From Promerops cafer (Eukaryota; Chordata; Aves; Passeriformes; Nectariniidae), in NCBI GenBank assembly GCA_013398275.1, contig VZSE01002451.1, positions 555,776-619,775 on the forward strand: 64,000 nucleotides of DNA, written 5' to 3'. Positions within the stretch are counted from its first letter, which is position 1. Every line of letters begins with the position of its first letter. A program made the position numbers and the translations under genes. Shown piece after piece: positions 48,601 through 59,528 of the stretch. The notes beneath the pieces were generated by a model. The model was not told where the DNA came from. It worked only from the letters and a program-made list of their open reading frames with translations, and did not search any database.

Positions 48601-49794
48601 TGGAAAGCACGTAGGATATTTTAAAAATAGGTTTAGTTTAGGGAAAAACTTATTTGATCTCGAGTTTTCACTGCAATTTTGATCATTCTCTCTGGCATCT
48701 GGTGCCCATTTAAAAGGTACAAAGTAAGGAATCAGTTAAAAGCATGCACAAGCAAATGTGAAATTTGTGCTAGAACAATGCACTTGGGGATTTTAATACA
48801 ATAATTGACCCCTTCCTTGTTTGTCTGTCTAATGCTCACTTTGTTCTCTCTAGATCTCACAAGATATTGAATTCACTGGCTAGAGAAGGGCTGCAGACTA
48901 GAGAAAACAGAAAAAAATTGCTGAGAAAGCAAAATAAGAGGTTAGTGGAAAAATCTTGTTTTCTCTGGGCAAACAGTACTTATTCTCTTTGTGATCAACA
49001 CCAGATACTCTCCAGCAATGGTTTCTTGTTTTTCACTCCACCCTGGAAGGGTTCTTACAACCAGAACTGCTGTTTCAGTGGCTTTACAGGTTTGACAAAA
49101 AACCCCCAGAGAGCCATAAAACCCATGTCAGGTAACAGTCGATCAGTACTGAAAACCTGCCACCTCACAGCTCCCCAGCTACCAAAGAGATTTGCACACA
49201 GTGGTGACAGACATAAGCTCTTTTCCTCTTACTCTGCGTGCTTGTTGTGCTGCAGGCTTTTTGTATTTTGCAGGTAGATCTTAAATTTGTAATGCAAAAG
49301 GAAGCTGGTGAATATTTGGTGCCTGGCAGGCCGGGAGGGAGAAACGACTCCTGGGTGAATTGTTGTGCTCAATACAAAGCAAATGTTCTGTGCTGCAAAA
49401 GCCCCTGTGCTTCTCTGTGGTGTGGGCACTGTGAAACCTTCGTGCTGCCACTACAGTTGGACGTGTTTGTTCTTTGGCCCAGAAGATGCAGATTTTTGTG
49501 GTACCTGAGAATTTGGAGTGCTGGTCCCATGTCTCAGAGCTTAGAGCTGGTGGTGGACTTCACTGAGCTGCTCTGAAAGCAGAAACTGGGACAAAAGCCA
49601 AAGTTTCAGAGGGGTCATTTCAGTGGTGTCTTCTTGTCTCCATCCTTTAGTTGTGTCCCATTGCACCAGACTCTCCCCTTCCAGCTAGATCTGCCTTTTC
49701 TAGGCAAGACTGCTTCAGTCAAGGAACGCAATGATTTTGGTATTTCCTATTCTAACTCTTGGGCTAATGTTCAGGTGTCTGGCCTCTGATTTAG

Positions 49795-49849
49795 TTCCTT
49801 GCTTCTCAGCAAGGAACCTTGTTTCTCAGCAAGGAACCTTGCTTCTCAG
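49795..49849. repeat. 20-bp tandem repeat, about 2.6 copies, with hairpin-forming unit
   Basis: The unit CCTTGCTTCTCAGCAAGGAA repeats with one C-to-T change in the second copy. Each unit with its flanking bases holds perfectly complementary arms TTCCTTGC and GCAAGGAA around the loop TTCTCA. Confidence 0.93.
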
Positions 49850-50207
49850 GTGCAAGCAGCTATTTGGATCTTGTAACCAGGCTTTCCTTAGGCTGGCAGA
49901 AGAAGTTACCATCAAGAGCTCATCGCTATCCATAGCCATGCAGCCTCCTTGTTTCTCAGCCTGCTGGTTTTACCTGTCCCCAGGAGCAAGTGTTGGGCAG
50001 AGGAAGGATTGCACAGCCAGGCCCAGATGCATTTGTCTGGCTGGGGAATCTCGAGTTCTGAGGTCTGATAATTAAGTGTTTCATTAAGCCTGACACTGCG
50101 GTGGAGCCTGGAAAAATATGTGATGTGTGTTAGAGCACTTTCACGTGCTGGAGCACAGAGCTCTGCTAGAAACAACACTGGGGGAGAGCTGAGTCTGCTG
50201 TGTTGGA

Positions 50208-50249
50208 TTAAACCTTGTTCTAAAAGGTCTAAACCTTGTTCTGAAAGGA
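50208..50249. repeat. Two-copy tandem repeat, about 21 bp
   Basis: The segment TAAACCTTGTTCTAAAAGG is followed by the near copy TAAACCTTGTTCTGAAAGG. Confidence 0.88.
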
Positions 50250-52383
50250 TCCAGGGGGTCCTGAGTGAGGACAGGGGACAACTGATGGCAGCTTGTCCCA
50301 GCACAGGCTGCTCCACCTGTGGCCTCTTCCCCAGGAACTTCCTGTGTGGAAGTGGAATGGGCTGAAAAAAGAACAGAACTGTCCTTGGGGGAGCAGAAGA
50401 AGACAAAAGAGGATGCTGAGGAGGGCCAGAAAGTCCCAGGGAGCTGGAAGACTGTCAGAAGGGAAAGACATGACTGGAAGGGTCCCAAAGACTTAAATGT
50501 GGGAGGAGATTTCCTCTGCAGCTTTAGATGAACTGAAAGGCATTTGAGCATGGCTGGTTCCCTGTCAGCTCCTTATCACTGCATCCAGGCATCTCTCCAG
50601 AGCCCATCAGCAAAAAGAGGTTTCTCCATGAATCATCTACACTGAGCAATTCTGCCTCAGACACCATCTCTGCAAGACCCCCTTTGGTCCTGTGCAGCTG
50701 TACTGTTCTACATCACACCTCCCCTCAAAATCTCTTTTGTCCTGAGCGAGACGCTGCTCATCATGACCGAAACAGTCTCATTCTAGAAAGAACAAAATGG
50801 GAATTAAATGGCAAACAGTTCCAGTAAAAGGAATTAAATCTTAGAAATGGAGTCAGGTTGTGCTGGAGTCAGTCACATCAGAGTTGAATTTTCCCAGGTG
50901 CCAGCTGGGTTTATGGGCTGTACCTGTAGGAGAAAGAGAAGCCTCGTGTGATGCTGAGAACTCCCTGTCCAGGTGCCCGTGTGTGGACAGGTGATCTGGA
51001 TAACCACAGGTAGATAAAGGCTAAAGGGTGTTCTGTGGTTGGAAGGAAACACTGTGCAATTTTCTTTTACACCAGTGGGAATAACTTCTGGTCTCTGCTT
51101 TTCTATTCAGCGTGATGTTTCTTGCTCACAAACAATGGAAATAGCTCACATTTAAAGTGCTTGCTCATCTTAAAACCAAGACCCAATCAAAAAGGAACTC
51201 TTTGAAAGAAGTTTTCAGCAATAATTTATTTCACTATAATATGAACAAGCTTGAACTGAAACTTTTATGACCTATGACTTGTCAGATTTTTCTTCACAGA
51301 CCTTACCCTTTGGCACATTTTTCATGATAATACAAACCAATCTGTTTATTATTTTCAATTTAAAAAAGTAAAAAAGTATCGCATCCTCATGAAAATTGCT
51401 TCATTGTTGGGCTGTTTGAGTGGTCAGTGTAATATATCATTGTTTGATCTGGCAGAACCATCTATTTATAAGCTAGTATGTGTCAAACTATTTTTTTGGC
51501 AGAACTGGGAAGACACCTGGTTTAGTTTAGATTCCTCGCTATGTAATTCCAAACATCGCTCAGTCCTCTTGGATGGAAAACGTGGGCTGGGATCCAGACT
51601 TAAGAGTGCTGCTGTCATTCACAAGATGCTCAAGGGCCTCTGCTCTCAAGGTTCATGAGATCACAAATTCTTTTTTATTTTTTCTTTTTTTTCACAGTTC
51701 AAGTCTAGGCATGAACCCAGTGCAGGGCACACACGAAATGTGGGCGAGGCGCAGTCAGCCCCGTCTGCTGTTTCAGAGCTGCCTGGATTGACCAACAGAG
51801 GCAGCAGCAAGGCAGCCACTGAAAGTTTGCTGATGAGATCAGGAGGAGTGGGTCACCTTTGCAGAGCTGACATGGAGCTTGGGAAGGCAGCACAGTCCTG
51901 GGCCAACATTGGGAATAGAAATCAGAAATGCAGTAATTCTGCATCTAAGTACATTTAAGGGAACTGGTGATTGATTTGCTCTTGAAAGGCACTCTTCAAT
52001 AGCAGTGCAATAATGCCTTTACAGAGGTGTCTTTGTAGTTTGTTCGTTCCCTCTTGTTCTATATGACATTTTATATATGACATACTGTAGCAGCAGTGTA
52101 TTTTAATACAGTTCCCCTTCTGAGTCAGCTAGATCGTGTCATTAGAAAAGATGCAGGCTGTGCCTGTCACTGTTCCATGGTTGTAAAGCTTAAGAGCTTT
52201 TCATTGATGGATTCATATTGATTTCAGCTGTAATTGGTTACAGATCTCATAAAGGGTGCTGGGATCATCACTGTCAAGTGATCGGTGTGATGAGAGTTGT
52301 AGTGTGCAAGACTCTGTGTGTGTTCAGCACTTACTAAATGTAGTAGTAAAGATGAGGGAAAAGGCAAGGTGAGAGCCAGAGGA

Positions 52384-52424
52384 AGAGAGGAGGAGGAGGA
52401 GGAGGAGGGAGGAGAAAGGGAGGC
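52384..52424. repeat. (GGA)n purine tract
   Basis: Tandem GGA/GAA units form a pure purine tract of about 40 bases. Confidence 0.9.
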
Positions 52425-55400
52425 AGAGATCCTGACCATACACGGTGCTCCTGGTCAAACCCATGAACCTGGTCCTTCTGTCCAGTAACATCAGAGCGTT
52501 GAATCAGCACCAGGATCAGCCTTTAGCAGGCTTTGTTTTGCCTCTGTGGTGGATCTTCTGTCTTCCACCCGAGAAGGAGCCCTTTGCAAGGAGCTGACCA
52601 GTTGTCTAAATAGGCTCCAGCCCCTCTTGATTATTTTCTCTTCATCCTCCTGGTGAGGGACATAGGTGGTCTGGAAAACAGAGGCCAAGTGAAACGGTTC
52701 ATGCCCAGAGCAGCTAAGCAAAACTATGCTTTGAGGCCAACTTATTTTTCATAATTTATCTTGTAATGTAAGCCAATGTAGTAGTTTGAGGCAAATTTAT
52801 TTTAAGCCTTAAAGGGCAAAGGACTTGTATATTTAACCACAGGCTAAGTCTGGCTTAAGTACACTGAAGTCAGCAACGACTGTTACTTCAGTGGCCTCCC
52901 ATGTCCTGTTAGGCAAAGTCCTTTTGTTCCTGCAGCCTGTCTTTAGACACCCCTCAGTAATGCAACCTTGACAGTGCTCTGGAAAGAAGAAGTGGAGCTT
53001 GGTTGTGAGTGGATGAGTGGTTATTTGTGGCAGCTGAACATTTATCAAGGTAGTGAGTACCCCTGTGCTGCCATTTCTAACCCGTGTTGGGCACTGAGTT
53101 ATGTGCTGAGCCAGGAGTTGGTCACTCAACCCCAGCACTGCCAGGAGAAAGGGCAAAGAGGAAAGGATGTCTGAAGTGTTTCCCTTCTTGTTACTTCAGA
53201 TTACCCAAGGTTCCTGCAGGCTGGATTTGACCAGCTTGCTGAGGTTGTGCTCCACAGCCCGAAGTGTCCTGGAGCGCCGTGGTGCTGCTTTGCTCCTTTG
53301 GCCAGGCCTGTTCCTAAAGGCAGCAGGGGGTGACAGCAGGGACAGCCTCCTCTGTAGCAGAGCACAAGTGGGAGAGGTACACTTTAAACCTTCTTTAATC
53401 CTCCTTTAACCCTTCTGATCCACCTCTTCCAATTTCATGCTGGAAGACAACTTAGGATGCGGGAAGGGGATTCTTCAGCTCTCCTGTTGAAGCTGTCAGG
53501 ACCAGAAGGAACATTGCTCTCATCACAGAAGGCATTCCCTTGTTCTCCAAAGGTCTTAAAACTCTATGCTATACTCAGACTCTATTTTACTTTGTGTGTC
53601 TTTAATGCAAAATTCAGAAGCTGTTTGGTTTCAGGGAGTTTGTGTCTTGCCTTCTTGGATTCTGACACCTGTAACACATCCAGCTTGAACTGCAGGTAGC
53701 TAAGTGGTTTGCTGGATCTGGCCCTAAATATTTCTTCTGCTCAAAATATGCAGTGTCACCTTGCTATTGATGGAGCACCTCCTCTGATAGGGCCAGTACT
53801 TTTCTTAGTTGTCTGCTACCAATTCCAGGCTATTTAAATGAAGTTACATGGATATGCATGGCAAATACATCCATTTAAAACCAGTCAGTGACTGTGCCAG
53901 CACAGCCTCTGATGGTTTATGAATCTGAGAAGGTAGCTAAGCTAAGAACCTATAGAAGGTAAAAGAAAATATTATTATGAAGAGCCAGTAAAGGGGCTAC
54001 ATTTTCTGCTTTTGTGTTAGAGATTCTTTCCTGTAGCTCTTGCAGAAGCAGTGGGACAGACTAACCCCACTAAATCATTCCTTTGAGCATATATTGGGTT
54101 TGAGCTGTTATCCAGTGAGAGAGAGCAGGACGCTGTAGATTCAAACCATTTCATACTGACTCTGTGTGCAGTGAGAATTCAGTCCTGAGACAGGGGGACA
54201 CTTTGATTTTTCATTTTCTTGTGCTAGTAGATCACTGTAGAAGCAGCACTTAGCAGCTACTTAAAAAACTAGAAAAATTGTGAACATCCTCTGTGGCTTT
54301 TAAATGCAATATTTAATTTCTAAAAAGTTCTGTGTCCAGAGCCTGGGACTATTGCAGACTTCAATAAATTAGCATTCCTTAATAAATGAATACCTTGAGC
54401 TGTTTCTTAGATTGTTGCCATTCTGTCCTTGCTGGACATGGATGTCCTTCTACTTCCTGTAAGGAATGGCATTTTATTTCTTCATTTGTCACTTTTCAGG
54501 ATCCCAAGATCTTTGATTATCTGAACCTTGGAATTCTGAAATACTGTGTCACCTTTACCACTGTAGGGTAAAGGTTGAAAACTTCATATTTCTCAGAAAA
54601 ACTGTGCTGGCACCTACCCAACAGTGAGAGAGAAGAGATTCACAGTAATAGGGATATTAATGGAAGAGTTTGCAATAGTTTTAAGAATGCCTTTTTACCC
54701 TGCAGTGAATGACACATCTTCGTTCTGCTCCCTTAATACTTCTGACTTCTCTGCTTCCTGTTGTACCTATCCATTAATTAATGAGCTCTTTTATATTTAT
54801 CCTTAATTTCTTAAGGGTAAGGAGGATGCAGGCTGTGGGAGCAACTGAAATTTTTTGTCTTCCATGTGCAGTATGGAATCCCAATACAGGATCCTTCCTG
54901 CTGCTGAATGTCTCTTTGCTGAGCCCTGACAATGAACACAGTTTCCAGTTCTGTACATATCCCAGCAAAAAGTAGGGCCTGTTCCAGTGGTGAAGGCATA
55001 AATTTGTTTTATGAGTGTGTTACACAAAACACCACAAGCTAGTAGATTCTGATTTTTATTTGGTGGTAATCTTGATCAATAGCAGCTAAACCGTTTACAG
55101 AAGAAAAATAAATGGAAAGAAAATTTCACATTTATATTCCAGCTGTGCAAAGGGATCTTGGGTTTTCCCCCATTCTCTCCTCCCAGAGCTTGTCAGCAGT
55201 AGGAATTCATAGTAATAAAAGCCAGACTTATTTCCAATGCAGGTGTTTCTGGAGTGATTGTAATCTTTTTGATTAACTGCATCTGCAAGAAATCTCATCA
55301 TTACAAGAAGAGCAGAAGTTATGAAGGAAGGTGCCCCTAAAGTAGCAAGCTGGCAATTAAAATAATGTGATATGCTTTGGCACATGGGATTGGATGGGAA

Positions 55401-57628
55401 TTTTGGAAATACATAAAGGTAGGTCTGAAGATGTCATTATGCCACCAAAATCTTTGAAGCCTGCAGCAACGTAATGGATTGGCAAAGGCAAAGGAGCCCG
55501 ATGTGATTAGGTAGTGCTGAAACCCAGCTTTTGGAGATTAAGCTGCATTACTAACATCAGGGGCCCTTATCAAGCTCAGTCCCAGCAGATTGCCCGAAGT
55601 CATTGGGGAAATGGCTGCAGAAAAGTGCTGATTTTGTCAAAATAGCATTTCACTGTTAGTGGAAGTTCCTAGGATGACGGCCTTGGAGGCTGGGGTTTGG
55701 TTTCCTCATGCAAAGCAGCAACATAAGGTGTGGGAACATTACAAACTGAGTGGTCTCACTCTGTATTTGGAAAAACAAGATTTAATTGAAAGGGAAATTG
55801 ATTAACAGTTGCTAATCAAGGCCACATTTTCTTCTAGCCTCTCAGCTGGGTCATGTGAAATGCTTGTCAATGGTTGTCATTCCAAGCTAAAGTTTTAGAG
55901 AGAGCAGGGTAAATCTGCACAAGTAAAATGCCTGTGCTCTAGCCTGCCTAGAAGTTTTCATAGCCTTTACAGCCACAGCCTAAGCAGAACTGTCACAAAA
56001 GGGTGGGACTGGCAAAGGTGGAACAGCACTGTCCCTTCCTGCTCACCCTTGCTGCTGCTGGCAGATCTTTTCCCAGATCTTTCTTGGTTGCCTGGAACAA
56101 AGATTTCTTTCCCCTGATTCTCATCACTACACTGAGCCCTCCAGTCGTAACAGGATATCATCCCTTTGAGAAACCTTTTGAGGTGAGAAGTTACTTCCAT
56201 ACATGCAGATGCAAAAATGGGTGATTATCCAGGACATGTCTCAGGGCTTGAACCTCTGAGTGCCACTCCAAATCCCTGTTTTTGAGATAATCCTTCCTGC
56301 TTCGTGGTGTAAGATCAGCTGACACCTGGATGTGTGGCACAGAGAATTACACAGTCCTTTCTCAACCAGGGGCATGGCAGTGCTTTGGCTTTCCCATCAT
56401 TACTTGCAGAGAGACAAATGAAAGGATTCAGTGTCATGCAGCCATGACCCAAAGTCAAAAGGCTGTCTAAGTTGTTACTGGAGGAGATCCAGTCGTAGGA
56501 AGAGAAATCCTTGCCAAATCAGCTAGAGAAAGTTGACTGAAGTATGTTTGAACAGACAGATTGTTCAGCCATCCATGCAGCTGGCTCAGTAGAGGAAACA
56601 GTTATTCCTGGGTAATTGGAAGCAACTATGTGTATATATGTATAAAAAATAATAATATATATTGGACAATCTTTCAAGCTGTCACCGATTCTCTCAGTGA
56701 AGAGGCTGAATTCCAGGGCTAGTAGGGGGAAGAACTCAAACCTAGAAATTCAGGGTTGGTACCCTCCCACCCCAATAATCCCCTATTTTGTCACAGGAGT
56801 CTGTGGCTCTGGCTAGTGCAGTTGTTTGACACACTCCACCCAGCTGTCCCTATTCTGTCCTGCCTTCAAAAGCTGTACCAGATTTCCTTTGCCTCATCAT
56901 AGATCATCAGACAGGGAAGGCCTTTTGCTTTAGTGAACCTGGTTGCTAAATCCAGGCTGGAATTTCATCAGCAGCTGAATGTCGATGCAGAACCACGGCG
57001 TGTACTTGCTAGCAAAACATTTTGAGTTCCCCATTCTGCATTAATTTGCATTTTGGGGCTTGGCAGCAGCACCAGATTTTGTATTTTTTTTTGGGATAGC
57101 ACAAGAAGAAATTCTGTTCCTTCTGAAGAATTTACTCTTCCCTGCCAACCTCCTCTGCTGGGCACATGGCAGGACACTGCTGCTCTGGCCCTGGCTTTTC
57201 TAGTGGGGACTGAAGGGTTAAACTGAGCCCCAAGCACTTGCTCTTCCAACACACCCTGCACTCCTCACTCTCCAGGATTTATGGTCATCTACTCACTTGT
57301 TTAAAAGATTATTGGAAAAATATGTAAATGAAAGTTAATAAGTGTAGCAGAGTGGTGTAAAAGCAGACTTATTAGCAACAGGATGCGAGGCTCTGCACAT
57401 GCTACATTTCTGTTGCTGGAAACACCATCAAAGAGCTTTCCAAGACTGCAAGGCCCAGATGGATTTTACATCTTTATGCACCAGCCCTGAGCCAAAGCTG
57501 AATTCACAGGTGAAGCTGACACCACAGCACATGGGGAGGTGTCTGGGTTGTGTGTCTGTCCCTCACCCCAGCTGCAGTTCTGGCTCCTGGGGGAAGTGGG
57601 GAGGTCTCCTCAGAAAAGTGGTTTTGAG

Positions 57629-57706
57629 TATAGTAGTAGTAGTAGTAGTAGTAGTAATAATAATAATAATAATAATAATAATAGTAACAATAATAATAAT
57701 AATAAT
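57629..57706. repeat. Compound (TAG)n(TAA)n microsatellite
   Basis: About eight TAG units switch to TAA units, with a short TAGTAACAA interruption near 57682-57691. It gives meaningless Ser/Asn/Ile/Tyr homopolymer ORFs in several frames. Confidence 0.96.
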
Positions 57707-59426
57707 TGGTGCAAGGGACAGCTTTGCTTCTACGCTGGGAATTTAATGAGGCTTTGGCCTCAAGGCTGAAAATACACATCACAACTATTCTTTTTCCTGG
57801 CCCACTGGAACTTTTCCCCCTCCAGAAGTTAAGCATCTTCTGCCAGCAGCCCATGGGGCAGTGCACTAACCAGGCTCTTTTCTTCCTTTGCTGGCAAAGA
57901 AGCTGTAGACTTAAATAGCAAAACAGCAGTGCCACCAACCCCATCTGCTTTCAGCACCCACACGAATCATGGCAAGGGTTTCTCTGGCAGCTGGTGGCAG
58001 TGGCCACCTGTCTGGGCAGCAGGACATGGAGCAGAAAGAGCAGAAATCCATTTTCCCCAGAGTATCTGCTGTCCCTATTGCAGGCTCTGCTCTCCTGAGG
58101 GAGCAACCCTCCAGCTGTGTAACTGATGGGGAGATCTCACAGACACAATATTCCACACTGAGAACCAAGGACACGTCTGTGGGTATATTCAAGTTCTCGG
58201 GAAGAGGTCCATATGGCAAAATTTGGGAATTATTATTATTTCAGCATCAAACAGTTGGGTGTACTTGAACCATACTCTGCAGAACCCCTCTTAGATTCCA
58301 AAACAGAGGCTGTCAGCATACCAGACTGGATCCAAAGATGAAGCCAGAGGCCCCACTAAGCTCCCTGTCTGTACTGGCATTTGCTCTGCGATTGCCCAAA
58401 CACCACAGATCCCTTTTGCACGGGGAGCAGAGTGCTTGGGCTGCTGCAGAACTCAGCTCTGCCCTGCTGGGAAGGAGCCCCAGCCCTCCAGCAGGCCCCG
58501 TGCCCAGACCCACGAGTGCTCCAGGGACCCTGCTGTTCACATTCGTCCTCTTGATCAGGAACCAGAGGGGCGTGTTCAAGACACCTTAAATCCGGTCTTT
58601 GCAAACCTCAGACTGAGAGAGCCCTTACAAAAATAAGCCCTCAAACAATAACAACAAAACCAGCATGTGACTAAAAGCTGGAGTGAGGCACTGCCAGGAT
58701 TTCTCTTGGCAACCCGTCACTCTAAGAATCTGCTTCTTGCCACACTTGTGCAAGGCACATTATTGAACATTTCCTGACTATTTGCCCAGGATGCTGTAAA
58801 TGCTGTCCAAATAGCAGGGTCTCGCCTGCTGCTTTGATACATCTGGCTAAATTGCATTAAGCAGCACGCCAGAGGCTGGTGGAGTCCCCACAGGACGTGC
58901 TCTGTCTGTCAGGCTCTCCAAAGAGCCCGGGTGATGAATGATAGTGCTAACATTAAACAGCCTGCCTGTGATGTTTTTCAAGGGTCCCTCCCCAGCAGCT
59001 CGCCTGCTGCCCTGTCTTCCAGGAGATAACCCAGCACAACAGAACATTACCTCATTAAACAAGCTGGCTCTAATTAAAAACAGACAGGGCATCACCTCCC
59101 CTGTATTAGCCTGAAGGGTCCACTCTGCCATTTAAATTCCTCTTTGGAAGATTAATATCCCTACACGTTGCGAAGAGTGATGCTCTTAGAAGCAGCCAGT
59201 TCAGAGCAAATATTAGATGTGATGAAAGTGAGCATCAGCAACAAAAACTGCAACCATGGGGGCTTCAGATGTTCGTGCCATACTCTGAGAGGGTCATGTG
59301 GATGTGTGTGTGAGGGATCTCTCCATCCCCAGCTTAGAGGAAATGGACAGATGTGATTTTGTGCAAATCCCATATTAATACCACCCAGACATATTGTTTA
59401 GGCCCAGGTTCTCTGTCACTACACTA
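57707..59426. other. Intergenic, includes a possible conserved regulatory block
   Basis: No coding exon was recognised. The stretch 58770-59160 has a conserved-element look, with many ATTA homeodomain-type cores (ATTAAACA, CTAATTAAAA, ATTAATATCC) in mixed GC context, but conservation is untested. Confidence 0.55.
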
Positions 59427-59528
59427 TACCTGTATAAATATGTATGTATAAATGTAAATATGTATGTATAAATGTATATATGTATATATGTACCTGTATA
59501 AATATGTATATANTATCTATGTATGCAT
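59427..59528. repeat. TATGTA-rich tandem repeat
   Basis: Units of TATGTATAAATG and TATATGTA repeat across the region. The segment ACCTGTATAAATATGTAT occurs at about 59428 and again at about 59491. A single N lies at 59513. Confidence 0.92.

Larger units (their letters stand above)
45656..57628. other. Intergenic, no gene seen
   Basis: No recognisable gene. It holds small tandem repeats (49795-49849, 50208-50249, 52384-52424) and a strong acceptor-like pyrimidine tract at 51665-51697. A possibly conserved stretch lies at about 55470-55690. ORFs such as 49912-50406 (minus) are unrecognised. Confidence 0.65.

Noticed and set aside
49912..50406. 164-residue minus-strand ORF
   Set aside because: Unrecognised sequence with several overlapping ORFs in other frames, so probably chance.
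57399..57944. ORFs with Ser, Asn, Ile or Tyr homopolymers
   Set aside because: Translation of the (TAG)n(TAA)n microsatellite, with no recognisable flanking domain.
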